NCBI RefSeq assembly: GCF_900129585.1
Contig: NZ_FQWF01000011.1
Span: 124,001 to 188,000 of the forward strand
Origin: Flavobacterium micromati
GTDB taxonomy: Bacteria > Bacteroidota > Bacteroidia > Flavobacteriales > Flavobacteriaceae
Direction of reading: 5' to 3'
Length of the DNA stretch: 64,000 nucleotides
How positions within the stretch are numbered: the stretch's first letter is position 1; every line of letters starts with the position of its first letter. Positions 9,009-17,807 of this stretch are shown here, one piece after another. A program made the position numbers and the translations under genes. The notes under the pieces are model-generated. The model had not been told where the DNA came from. It worked only from the letters and a program-made list of their open reading frames with translations, and searched no databases.

Positions 9009-9740
9009 ATGATTTTAGTTATCGATGTAGGTAATTCCAGAATTAAAGCAGCTGTTTTTGAGGATGCTATACTTTTAGAAGTTTTTGCTTTCACGAAAAT
9101 AGAGCTCCAAAAAAATATTGAAAATATTTTAAATAAATTTGAAAAAGTGACCCATTTAGTGGTTGCATCAGTGGGAGATGTCGAAAAACAATCCTTTTTA
9201 GAGTTCAATTCACAGGTAAATGTCTGCTTTGTTTCCAATAATGATCCTTTTCCATTTCACAATAAATACAGCACTCCAAAAACTTTGGGAATTGACAGAA
9301 TGGTGCTTGCAGCTGGAGCAGTTTTACAGTTCCCATACCAAAATCGGTTAGTTATTGATGCAGGAACATGTATAACTTATGATTTTATTGATGATCAAAA
9401 TAATTATCTAGGAGGAGCAATTGCACCAGGATTACGATTACGATATGAATCATTACACCTTTATACCGCGAAACTACCAATACTTGAATTAGAAAATCCT
9501 AATACCTTGATAGGTAATTCTACGTTTGACTCTATTCATTCAGGAGTGGTAAATGGAGTGGTCTTTGAAATTGACGGATTTATCAATGAATATAAGACAA
9601 AGTATCCAAACTTTATAATAATTTTAACGGGGGGTGATACAGTTTTTTTGGCTAAACGATTAAAAAATACCATATTTGCCAATTCAAATTTTCTGCTTGA
9701 AAGTTTGAATCAAACATTTCAATATAAAAATCAACAATGA
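9009..9740 (+). CDS. coaX: Type III pantothenate kinase
   Basis: Phosphorylates pantothenate in the first step of coenzyme A synthesis, in the cytoplasm. The 243-residue protein has the ASKHA-fold phosphate-1 motif DVGNSRIK (Asp6), GIDR with Asp96, the DAGTC motif (Asp117), the GGAIAPGL loop and LTGGDT near the C-terminus. All are diagnostic of CoaX rather than the CoaA or PanK-II types. The start at 9009 is set by the promoter box at 8982 and by homology to the usual MxLVIDxGN N-terminus. The stop overlaps the ATG of the next gene (ATGA). This heads a run of plus-strand genes for the envelope. Confidence 0.97.
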   Translation: MILVIDVGNSRIKAAVFEDAILLEVFAFTKIELQKNIENILNKFEKVTHLVVASVGDVEKQSFLEFNSQVNVCFVSNNDPFPFHNKYSTPKTLGIDRMVLAAGAVLQFPYQNRLVIDAGTCITYDFIDDQNNYLGGAIAPGLRLRYESLHLYTAKLPILELENPNTLIGNSTFDSIHSGVVNGVVFEIDGFINEYKTKYPNFIIILTGGDTVFLAKRLKNTIFANSNFLLESLNQTFQYKNQQ

Positions 9741-10984
9741 TTAAACAAATTATAGTAAGCGTTTGTTTACTTGTATCTTTAGGATCTATTGCTCAGGAAG
9801 GAACAGCATCTCCATATTCTTTTTACGGAATCGGCGAAGTAAGATTTAAAGGCACACATGAATTTCGCTCTATGGGAGGAATTGCTATTGAACAGGACAG
9901 TATCCACATGAATTTACAAAATCCTGCCAGCTACGGAAATTTAAAATTATCAACTTTCAGTTTGGGTGCCACTTATGCAACTACTACCTTGAAGGCCGAC
10001 AGTAAATCAGAAAATGCAAGAAGAACAACTTTAGATTATTTAGCAGTAGGATTGCCGATGGGCAAATTTGGTGTGGGTTTTGGATTGATTCCCTTTTCTT
10101 CTGTAGGATATAAAATAAGACCCACTGAATCTCTGACCGAAAACAATCAAAGTTTCAATGGTAAAGGTGGTTTGAACAAAGCTTTTCTTGGGGTGGGGTA
10201 CAAAATCACGCCTCAACTTAGCGTGGGAGCTGATGTTCAATATGATTTTGGTAAAATTGAAACTAATAATTTTGAATACATAAGCGGGATCGCTATTGGA
10301 ACAAGAGAACTAAATAACGCTGATTTATCTGGTGTAAATTTTAATCTTGGTATGATGTATCAGAGAAAAATTGACAAGAAATTATCATTATTTAGTAGTT
10401 TAACTTACTCTATTGAAAGTTCACTAACTTCTAAAAATACTAGAAATATCGCAACTGCGGTTTATAACGAAAATTTTGAACTAGGAATCGTCGATGTATT
10501 AGAAGAAGTAAACACAGTTGAAAAGCTAAAATTACCTAGTAAAATTTCAGCAGCAGCTGGTATAGGCGAAGCAAGAAAATGGTTAGTAGGAGTTGGGTAC
10601 ACTTTTCAGCAAGCAGGTGAATTAAGTAATAAGTACAACGCTTTAGATAATGTAACTTATAAGCAAAATTCAAAATTCAGTATTGGGGGTTATTATATAC
10701 CTAATTATAAGTCATTTACCAGTTATCCTAAAAGAATTACATACAGAGGGGGTTTTAGATATGAACAAACAGGTTTAGTGATTAATTCGCAACCTATCAA
10801 TGATCTGGCCGTAACAATGGGATTTGGATTGCCATTATCAGGTACATTTTCAAACGTAAATATTGGTGTTGAATTTGGACAAAGAGGCACAACTAAAGCC
10901 AATTTGATTCAAGAAAATTATGCTAATGTTAGCGTGGGTTTTTCGCTTAATGAACAGTGGTTTGTAAGACGTAAATTCAATTAA
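9737..10984 (+). CDS. Outer-membrane beta-barrel protein of unknown function
   Basis: 415 residues with a signal peptide (ending SIAQ, about residue 19). A beta-barrel-like body follows, carrying the FadL/OmpP1-like N-terminal pattern SPYSFYGIGEV, a SMGG turn and NLQNPASYG. Homologues in flavobacteria sit between coaX and lptC, as here. It overlaps coaX by 4 bp and is followed 40 bp later by lptC, so it is probably translated from the same mRNA. A porin or hydrophobic-solute role is possible, but no substrate can be inferred. Confidence 0.75.
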   Translation: MIKQIIVSVCLLVSLGSIAQEGTASPYSFYGIGEVRFKGTHEFRSMGGIAIEQDSIHMNLQNPASYGNLKLSTFSLGATYATTTLKADSKSENARRTTLDYLAVGLPMGKFGVGFGLIPFSSVGYKIRPTESLTENNQSFNGKGGLNKAFLGVGYKITPQLSVGADVQYDFGKIETNNFEYISGIAIGTRELNNADLSGVNFNLGMMYQRKIDKKLSLFSSLTYSIESSLTSKNTRNIATAVYNENFELGIVDVLEEVNTVEKLKLPSKISAAAGIGEARKWLVGVGYTFQQAGELSNKYNALDNVTYKQNSKFSIGGYYIPNYKSFTSYPKRITYRGGFRYEQTGLVINSQPINDLAVTMGFGLPLSGTFSNVNIGVEFGQRGTTKANLIQENYANVSVGFSLNEQWFVRRKFN

Positions 10985-11024
10985 ACAAAAATTAGTCACA
11001 AAGACTTCACAGTAGGTTAATAGT

Positions 11025-11579
11025 ATGACTTTATTCAATAAACATAGTGTAAGATGCATTTTAGCGGGTATTGCCTTTACATTAATTTTTGGGTGTGAAA
11101 GTAATTTCAAAAATATTCAAAAAAGCAATATTTCTGAATTTTTTCCTAGTAGCGACGCCGATCTAGTTAATTTAAAATATACTGATTCTGGCCGAATTAC
11201 CGCAGTGCTGGTTAGTGCAAAAATGCTTGATTATGCTAGTGTTGCATATCCTTTTACAGAATTTCCAAAAGGTATTGATGTAACGCTCTATGATAAAAAT
11301 GCTAAAAAAACCTTTGTAAAATCTAATTTTGCAGTCTCGTATAAAAAAACTTCGTTAATTGATTTACAGGGAAAAGTGAAAATTTACACGGAAGACGGTC
11401 AAATATTAGAAACCGAACAGCTGTATTTTGACCAAAAAAACCAATGGTTTTTCACGGAAAGAAGGTTTAAATTAACTGGACCAAAAGGGATTTCAAATGG
11501 ACAAGGAATTGATTTTAGCAAAGATTTTAAAATAATAAATTCACAAAAAATTACCGGAGAAATAGAAACAACCGAATAA
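11025..11579 (+). CDS. lptC: LPS export protein LptC
   Basis: LptC is the single-pass periplasmic part of the LptBFGC ABC transporter that moves lipopolysaccharide towards LptA. This 184-residue copy begins with a lipoprotein-type signal (lipobox ending FGC, Cys24), as in many Bacteroidetes LptC proteins, instead of a plain membrane anchor. The body matches the LptC/OstA-like beta-jellyroll: MLDYASVAYPFTEFPKGI, then an acidic KIYTEDGQILETEQLYFD stretch and a ..SNGQGIDFS.. end. It lies between an outer-membrane protein and a small membrane protein in one operon. The partner genes lptB, lptF and lptG are not in this window. Confidence 0.88.
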   Translation: MTLFNKHSVRCILAGIAFTLIFGCESNFKNIQKSNISEFFPSSDADLVNLKYTDSGRITAVLVSAKMLDYASVAYPFTEFPKGIDVTLYDKNAKKTFVKSNFAVSYKKTSLIDLQGKVKIYTEDGQILETEQLYFDQKNQWFFTERRFKLTGPKGISNGQGIDFSKDFKIINSQKITGEIETTE

Positions 11580-11589
11580 AAACAACATT

Positions 11590-11787
11590 ATGAATTATTT
11601 AAAATTTACTCAATATGTATATCTCGTTTTTGGAGCTTATTTCATTTACGATGGATTTACGAAGTTAAACAACCCAAATTTAGGAACGCCTTGGTTGAGT
11701 TTTATCATTGCTGGTGTCGCAGTTTTTATGTTTTTCTTTAGAAGAAAATTTGCTAAAAAATTTGAAGATAGAAACAAAAAATTATAA
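11590..11787 (+). CDS. Small two-helix membrane protein
   Basis: 65 residues with two hydrophobic segments (about 8-24 and 37-50) separated by a short loop, ending in a very basic tail (RRKFAKKFEDRNKK). No named domain. It sits 10 bp after lptC and 3 bp before the CorC/CNNM-like gene, so it is almost certainly translated as part of that operon. The same small gene is usual at this position in flavobacteria, from memory of such genomes. Function unknown. Confidence 0.75.
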   Translation: MNYLKFTQYVYLVFGAYFIYDGFTKLNNPNLGTPWLSFIIAGVAVFMFFFRRKFAKKFEDRNKKL

Positions 11788-11790
11788 GTA

Positions 11791-13050
11791 ATGGAAATTA
11801 GCATTATAATAGTGTGTTTAATACTAAGTGCTTTTTTTTCAGGAATGGAGATAGCCTTTGTCTCTTCCAATAAAATATATCTTGAAATTGAAAAAAAGCA
11901 AGATAATTTTGTTTCAAAAATACTGACAAAACTTACTGAAAAGCCAACGAATTTTATTGTTTCTATGTTGATAGGCAATACAATTTCGTTAGTGATTTAT
12001 GGCTTTTTTATGGCCGAGGTTTTGATGCAGTGGTTGGCTGGTTTTGGTTTTGCGCTTTCAGCAGGATTTAACATAGTGATCCAAATACTTATTTCGACAA
12101 TACTCATATTGATTACTGCTGAATTTTTACCAAAGGTTTTTTTTCAAATTTATGCGAATGTTTTAATCAAATTTTTCGCAGTTCCAGCTTACTTTTTTTA
12201 CAAGCTTTTTTATTTCATCGCCATTTTTTTTGTAGCTATTTCTGATTTTATCTTAAAGAAGTTTTTTAGGACAGATGCTGATATCACACCTCTTTTTTTT
12301 AGTAAAATTGAGCTGGGAAATTACATCACAGAGCAAATGAGTACTGTTGAAGACAATGAAACTGTTGATTCTGAGATATTAATGTTTCAAAATGCTTTAG
12401 AATTCTCAGGTGTCAAAGCTAGAGATGTAATGACGCCTAGAATTGAAATTGTTGCCATTGACTTATTCGACTCTATTGAAGATCTTCGGACATTATTTAT
12501 AGAAACTGGTTATTCTAAAATTGTGGTTTACCAAAACTCCTTTGATGACATAATAGGGTATGTTCACTCTTTTGATATGTTTAAAAAACCCAACAGCATC
12601 AAAGAAATTGTTATTTCGGTAGAATTTGTCCCACAAACCATTTTTATAAAAGATGCTATGAACTTGCTTACTAAAAAACGTAAAAGTGTAGCAGTAGTAT
12701 TGGATGAATATGGAGGAACATCAGGAATTATAACAATTGAAGATATTGTAGAAGAACTATTTGGTGAAATTGAAGATGAACATGATTCTGATGAAGAATT
12801 AATTGAAAAACAACTTGGCGACGGAGTTTATCTTTTTTCAGCTCGTTTGGATGTCGAATATTTGAACCTAACTTATAAACTCCAAATCCCAGAAGAGGAT
12901 TCGTATGGAACTCTTGGCGGCTTTATTGTTGATTTCACAAAAGAGATTCCGCAAAAAGGAGCATTAATTGCAATAGGAATCTATCATTTTGTGATTGAAG
13001 AAGCTACAAATAAAAAAATAGAATTAGTTAAAATGACAGTCCAAGACTGA
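11791..13050 (+). CDS. CNNM/CorC-like hemolysin-family membrane protein
   Basis: 419 residues. Domains in order: a DUF21/CNNM transmembrane domain with the start FFSGMEIAFVSSN (about 1-190), a pair of CBS domains (ARDVMTPRIEIVAID at about 210 and the segment to DEYGGTSGIITIEDIVEELFGEIEDE at about 330), and a C-terminal CorC_HlyC domain (about 345-415, TLGGFIVDF). The family is linked to Mg2+/Co2+ export or sensing; the name hemolysin is historical. This domain layout is also that of gliding protein GldE, but the gldD and ssb neighbours expected for GldE are absent. It is the last gene of the coaX-lptC operon. Confidence 0.88.
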   Translation: MEISIIIVCLILSAFFSGMEIAFVSSNKIYLEIEKKQDNFVSKILTKLTEKPTNFIVSMLIGNTISLVIYGFFMAEVLMQWLAGFGFALSAGFNIVIQILISTILILITAEFLPKVFFQIYANVLIKFFAVPAYFFYKLFYFIAIFFVAISDFILKKFFRTDADITPLFFSKIELGNYITEQMSTVEDNETVDSEILMFQNALEFSGVKARDVMTPRIEIVAIDLFDSIEDLRTLFIETGYSKIVVYQNSFDDIIGYVHSFDMFKKPNSIKEIVISVEFVPQTIFIKDAMNLLTKKRKSVAVVLDEYGGTSGIITIEDIVEELFGEIEDEHDSDEELIEKQLGDGVYLFSARLDVEYLNLTYKLQIPEEDSYGTLGGFIVDFTKEIPQKGALIAIGIYHFVIEEATNKKIELVKMTVQD

Positions 13051-13158
13051 TAATTATTAAGAAAGTAAAAAATCTTTCAAAATAAAACGCTACTAGTATA
13101 ATTATTAATTAGATAATTGTATTTTCGCAAACTGAATATAAAAATTAACAACAATAAA

Positions 13159-15255
13159 ATGGCACTTTTACAAAAAATTAGACAACGTTCACTTCTTCTG
13201 ATACTCGTTATTGGGTTTTGTTTATTCGCATTTATCATAGGTGATATATTCAACAGTGGTGGTTTTAACAGCACATCAAAAGATGTTGGGAGCATCGATG
13301 ATAAAGATATTCCATTTGAAGACTTTAGAGTAAAAGTTAGTAATGTTGAAAAAAGTGGTCAAGGGATTACTTCAACTGAAGCTGCAAATAGAGTTTGGGA
13401 GCAAGAGGTTTCTATTGCTTTGTTAACAACGGAATTTGAAAAATTAGGACTACGAGTTGGTGAAAAACACTTATTAGAAGTTTTAAAAGCGGATCAAAAT
13501 ATTGGTGGAAACCCATTGTTTTTAAATGCAGCAGGCATATTTGATGTTAATAAATTTAAAGAGTACTTTAAAGCAAATCCAGAGCAAGCTCAATTTCTAA
13601 AAGACAGAGAAAAAGATGCCGACTTGAACGCAAAATTTCAGCTGTACAACACAATGGTCAAAGCTGGAGTTTATACTACTCAAAGCGAAGGTAAAATGAA
13701 GTATGAAATGGAAGCAGATAAAGTGAGCTTTGCTTATGTTGCTGGATTATATTCTACAATTAAGGATAGTGACGTAAAAGTTACCGATTCAGAAATTGTT
13801 GATTACATGAAAAAAAATGAAAAAAAATTCAAAGCTGATGAGTCTCGTGAGCTTGAATATGTTTTAATTGAAGACAAACCTTCAGCATCTGATGAGGCTG
13901 AAATCAAATCTAAAATCAATGCATTGTTAACAGGAAGCGTGGTTTACAACCAAGCAACTGGAAAAAATGATACAGTTGCTGGATTTAGAACTACAAGTAA
14001 TGCCATTGATTTTGTAAATTCAAACTCTGACGTTCCTTATGACTCAACTTATATTGCCAAGAAAGATTTACCAGCTGTTGATGCTGACAAATTGTTTAGT
14101 CTTCCTGCAGGCGCGGTTTACGGGCCTTATATTTTTGGAAATTACTATTGTATTTCAAAATCTTTAGGGATGAAGTCAGGGGTGAACGCAAAGGCAAGTC
14201 ATATCTTAATTAGTTATGAAGGAACTCAAGTTCCTAATAAAAAGGAAAAAAGAACAAAAGAGGAGGCTAAAGCAAAAGCAGAAAGTATTCTTGCACAGGT
14301 TAACGCTAATCCAGATAGTTTCTTAATGTTAGCTTTTACCGCTTCTGATGATTCATCTTCTCAACAAGGTGGTGATTTAGGATATTTTGGTCCAAACCAA
14401 ATGGTAAAACCGTTCAACGATTATGTTTTTAATAATGGAATAGGGAATGTAGGTTTAGTAGAAACTCCTTTTGGTTTTCATATTATTAAAATTACTGATA
14501 AGCAAGATGGAATTCGCCTTGCAACTGTGGCTCAAAAAATTGAAGCTTCAGAAATCACTTCTGATAAAATGTTTACACAAGCAACTAAATTTGAAATGGA
14601 AGCTGCTGATAAAGATTTTAATAAAGTAGCAAAAGAGAGCAAACTTGCAGTGCCACCAGCAGTTTCTGTTAAAGGAATGGATGAAAACTTTGGTTCTTTA
14701 GGAAAACAGAGAAACATTGTGAGATGGGCATTTGAAGATGGAGTTAAAGAAGGATCGGTAAAAAGATTTGAAGTAGCTAATGTAGGTCATGTTATTGCAA
14801 AAGTAAAAAGCATTGATAAATCTGGTTTAGTATCCGTTTCAGTTGCAAGACCTTTTGTCGAGCAAATTCTTAAAAATAAGAAAAAAGCGGAGATGATTAA
14901 AGCAAAAATGACTGGTACATCTCTTGAAGCTATTGCTAAGGCAGTAGGTGGAACGGTGCAACAAGCAGCCGATTTAACAATGGAAAATGTAATGCTGCCA
15001 AATGTAGGTCCTGAGCCAAAGGTAGTAGGAAATGCATTTGCATTAGCTGTAAATAAAATGTCGGCACCTATTGAGGGAAATACAGGAATTTATGTGGTGA
15101 AAAACACAAGCACTGTAAAAGCTCCTGCGATCAAAGATTTCAAACCTTACATTGCGAAATTAGACGGTCAAAAAGCGGCTGAAACTAATAGAGTAATTCC
15201 AGCTTTAAAAGGAAATGCTAAAATTGAAGATAACAGACAACAGTTTAATTACTAA
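13159..15255 (+). CDS. PpiD/SurA-type periplasmic peptidyl-prolyl isomerase
   Basis: A membrane-anchored chaperone and PPIase that helps fold outer-membrane and secreted proteins. It is 698 residues from the ATG at 13159; a TTG 42 bp earlier would add 14 residues and lies in the promoter region. An N-terminal helix (residues 10-32, SLLLILVIGFCLFAFIIGDIF) anchors it. A SurA_N-like region follows, with a parvulin (PPIC) domain around residues 345-450: ASHILISYEG, GGDLGYFGPNQMVKPFNDYVF, VETPFGFHIIKI. The C-terminal third is Ala/Lys-rich. It follows the CorC-like gene by 108 bp and ends at a strong terminator. Confidence 0.9.
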   Translation: MALLQKIRQRSLLLILVIGFCLFAFIIGDIFNSGGFNSTSKDVGSIDDKDIPFEDFRVKVSNVEKSGQGITSTEAANRVWEQEVSIALLTTEFEKLGLRVGEKHLLEVLKADQNIGGNPLFLNAAGIFDVNKFKEYFKANPEQAQFLKDREKDADLNAKFQLYNTMVKAGVYTTQSEGKMKYEMEADKVSFAYVAGLYSTIKDSDVKVTDSEIVDYMKKNEKKFKADESRELEYVLIEDKPSASDEAEIKSKINALLTGSVVYNQATGKNDTVAGFRTTSNAIDFVNSNSDVPYDSTYIAKKDLPAVDADKLFSLPAGAVYGPYIFGNYYCISKSLGMKSGVNAKASHILISYEGTQVPNKKEKRTKEEAKAKAESILAQVNANPDSFLMLAFTASDDSSSQQGGDLGYFGPNQMVKPFNDYVFNNGIGNVGLVETPFGFHIIKITDKQDGIRLATVAQKIEASEITSDKMFTQATKFEMEAADKDFNKVAKESKLAVPPAVSVKGMDENFGSLGKQRNIVRWAFEDGVKEGSVKRFEVANVGHVIAKVKSIDKSGLVSVSVARPFVEQILKNKKKAEMIKAKMTGTSLEAIAKAVGGTVQQAADLTMENVMLPNVGPEPKVVGNAFALAVNKMSAPIEGNTGIYVVKNTSTVKAPAIKDFKPYIAKLDGQKAAETNRVIPALKGNAKIEDNRQQFNY

Positions 15256-15277
15256 TTCAACAAGTAATTATTATCAT

Positions 15278-15317
15278 AAAAATCCCGATACGACTTAGTT
15301 GTATCGGGATTTTTTTG
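15278..15317 (+). terminator. Terminator of the ppiD-like gene
   Basis: A 14-bp stem (AAAAATCCCGATAC pairing with GTATCGGGATTTTT) around a 9-nt loop, followed by further T residues, 23 bp after the stop codon. The hairpin array starts about 65 bp beyond it. Confidence 0.9.
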
Positions 15318-15380
15318 GGGTTTTCTTTTCTGATTTTTTTTGGTCGCTGTCTTACTATTGCTTTTATTACTCCCATTATT

Positions 15381-16793
15381 TTGTCATGCTGGAAGCATCC
15401 CAAAAAAGTTGCTCTTGCTTGGTGAGACGCTTGCATCCTGACAAACGGAGTAGATTGTGTTTGATAAATTATCACTAATCATTTACTTGTCACGCTGCAA
15501 GCATCTATTACATTGTCATGCTGGAAGCATCCCAATAAAGTTGCTCTTGCTTGGTGAGACGCTTCCAGCGTGACAAACGTAGTGGATTGTGTTTGCTAAG
15601 GTAGTACTTAATCTATTCCTTTGTCATGCTGGAAGCATCCCGATAGAGTTGCTCTCGCATGTTGAGACGCTTCCAGCGTGAAAAACGGATTGGCCTAGAA
15701 ATCTATTACTTTATCACGACGCAAGCATCCCAATTAAGTTGCTCTCGCGTGGTGAGGCGCTTCCAGCGTGACAAACGGAGTAATTTGTGTTTGCTAAAGT
15801 ATTACTAACTTATTACTTTGTCATGCTGGAAGCATCCCGAAAGAGTTGCTCTCGCATATTGAGACGCTTCCAGCGTGACTAACGGTGTGTATTAATCTAT
15901 TAATTTGTAATGCTGGAGGCATCCCAATAAAGTTGCTCTCGTATTTTGAGACGCTTCCAGCGTGAAAAACGGATTGGCCTAGAAATCTATTACTTTATCA
16001 CGACGCAAGCATCCCGATAAAGTTGCTTTCGCTTGTTGAGACGCTTCCAGCGTGACAAACGTAGTGGATTGTGTTTGCTAAGGTAGTACTTAATCTATTC
16101 CTTTGTCATGCTGGAAGCATCCCGATAGAGTTGCTCTCGCTTGTTGAGACGCTTCCAGCGTGACAAACGGAGTAGTTTGTGTTTGCTATTGTTACTAATC
16201 TATTACTTTGTCAAGCTGCAAGCATCCCAATAAAGTTGCTCTCGCTTGGCGAGACGCTTCCAGCGTGACAAAAGGAGTGGATTGTGTTTGTTAAAGTATT
16301 ACGAATCTATTGCTTTGTTATGCTGTAAGCATTCCCTTAAAGTTGCTCTCCCGTGTTAAGATGCTTCCAGCGTGACAAACGTTGTGGCCTATTAATCTAT
16401 TACTTTGTCATGCTGCAAGCATCCCAATACAGTTGCTCTCGCTTGGTGAAACGCTTCCAGCGTGACAAACGGAGGGGATTGAGTTTGTTAAAGTATTACT
16501 AATCTATAACTTTGTCATGCTGTAAGAATCCCAATAAAGTTGCTCTCGCGTGATGGGACGCTTCCAGCGTGACAAACGGAGTAGTTTGTGTTTGTTAAAG
16601 TATCACTAATCTATTCCTTTGTCATGCTGGAGGCATCCCAATGAAGTTGCTCTCGCGTGTTGAGACGCTTCCAGTTTGACAAACGGAGTAGTTTGTGTTT
16701 GTTAAAGTATAACTAATCTATTACTTTGTCATGCTGTAAGCATCCCAATGAAGTTGCTCTCGCGTGTTGAGACGCTTCCATTTTGACAACTGG
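15381..16793. repeat. Tandem array of 14 hairpin-forming units (about 67 bp each, period about 90 or 107 bp)
   Basis: Units start at 15381, 15513, 15621, 15711, 15818, 15905, 15995, 16103, 16208, 16315, 16405, 16512, 16619 and 16726, with a left-arm fragment at 15487-15511. A typical unit is a left arm TTGTCATGCTGGAAGCATCC, a loop of about 25 nt holding AGTTGCT (in all 14), and a right arm GAGACGCTTCCAGCGTGACA, usually followed by AACG or a close variant. The arms can pair over about 21 bp with a few wobbles or mismatches. Spacers come in two conserved lengths, giving steps of 105-108 bp (eight times) or 87-90 bp (four times). The array fills the space between two convergent genes and does not code for protein, since 107 is not a multiple of 3. 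It resembles an expanded REP-like palindrome family. Confidence 0.95.
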
Positions 16794-16801
16794 AGTTAGC
16801 G

Positions 16802-17719
16802 TTACTGCAATATCATTTCATTATAAGGAATAATAGTAGCATATCCTTTTGACATAAAATAGTCTTTTGGATTTTCAGTGGCGATAACCATTACAAAATC
16901 GCCTCCCCAAGCACCAAGGCTTTTAACTGTTCCGCTGAAGTCGGGGAATGAAGTATCTTTCACTGTTGGTGTTTCCAGCATTACACTCATTTCAAATTCA
17001 TGTTTTTTTACTGCTGCCGCAAATGATTGAACGTTGCTTGCAAGTAAAACTTCTTGCGTGAGGCAATCAATTGTTGCAATTGTCTCCGTAAGATTATTTT
17101 TTTTGTTTTTACGGTAAGCGGCTATAGCTGTTTTGCTGTTTTGCTTTTTATTGAGATATACAAAGTAAATATTTGACGTAAAAGCAGGATTGAAAACTAC
17201 TTTTTCAACATTAGGTTTTCCGTGGTCTAACTGGTAAATAATAGGGTTGCTATTTTGCGCGCAAGCAATGTCATATCCACTGCCTCCAAAACTATTATTT
17301 AGTAAACTGTAAGCGTCAATCTCTAACCATTGTGCAATATTATTGATTAAAGTAGAGGACGTTCCTAATCCCCAATTCTTTGGAAAACTTAGTTGGGTCG
17401 TTACTTTAAAGCCATTCGATTTTGTAATAAAGGCTGAATTTAATAAATACGCTTCTCGCAAAATTCTAATTAATGTTGTTCTAACGGATTCCTCTTCAGT
17501 TTTTTCCGCTGTCGTAATTTCGCTAAATAAAATGGTGTCTTCAAACCAAATACTGCCGTCTGAATCGTAACTTTTCCATTGAAATTCTTTATTTAAACCA
17601 CCCTCAACAATTAAATTTTGTCCAAATTTTGTAGGTAATGCAAATGCTTTTGCACCATCTAATACGAGATATTCTCCAGTAATTAAAAGCTTGCCGTTGC
17701 TGTAAAATGTTTTTTTCAT
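16802..17719 (-). CDS. GYDIA-family GHMP kinase (mevalonate-pathway kinase)
   Basis: A 305-residue GHMP-superfamily kinase. The N-terminus has GKLLITGEYLVLDGAKAFALP, the substrate-binding motif. The ATP-binding loop is NWGLGTSSTL near residue 115, and GGSGYDIACA near 146 gives the family its name. The third motif is LGAWGGDFV near 272. It is most like mevalonate kinase or phosphomevalonate kinase, and its neighbour is HMG-CoA reductase, so a step from mevalonate towards isopentenyl diphosphate is well supported; which step is not certain. The stop codon lies 8 bp from the hairpin array. It is probably co-transcribed with the reductase gene 88 bp upstream. Confidence 0.88.
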   Translation of the reverse strand: MKKTFYSNGKLLITGEYLVLDGAKAFALPTKFGQNLIVEGGLNKEFQWKSYDSDGSIWFEDTILFSEITTAEKTEEESVRTTLIRILREAYLLNSAFITKSNGFKVTTQLSFPKNWGLGTSSTLINNIAQWLEIDAYSLLNNSFGGSGYDIACAQNSNPIIYQLDHGKPNVEKVVFNPAFTSNIYFVYLNKKQNSKTAIAAYRKNKKNNLTETIATIDCLTQEVLLASNVQSFAAAVKKHEFEMSVMLETPTVKDTSFPDFSGTVKSLGAWGGDFVMVIATENPKDYFMSKGYATIIPYNEMILQ

Positions 17720-17749
17720 TTACGCTGAATTTATTTCAGTATCGATTTT

Positions 17750-17782
17750 AACCCTTTCAGGGTTTTAAACCCTGAAAGGGTT
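17750..17782. repeat. Long palindrome between the two mevalonate genes
   Basis: AACCCTTTCAGGGTTT followed by its exact inverse complement, with one central base. A further degenerate half copy (AACCTTGAAAGGGTT) follows at 17787-17801. The site lies in the 88-bp gap between HMG-CoA reductase and the GHMP kinase. It could act as an attenuator or mRNA-stability hairpin, or be a dispersed palindromic repeat. Confidence 0.85.
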
Positions 17783-17807
17783 CGGAACCTTGAAAGGGTT
17801 TTTAAAA

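Noticed and set aside
11791..13050. Gliding protein GldE
   Set aside because: Domain layout is the same, but the expected gldD/ssb neighbours are missing, so the general CNNM/CorC call was kept.
15257..15475. 72-codon minus-strand open frame at the array start
   Set aside because: It spans the terminator and the first repeat unit and has no domain; it is an accidental frame.
15381..16793. CRISPR array
   Set aside because: The repeat unit is about 67 bp, the spacers are themselves conserved and no cas genes are present.
15381..16793. Integron attC array
   Set aside because: No cassette genes between the hairpins, no recognisable attC core sites (GTTRRRY) and no integrase in the window.
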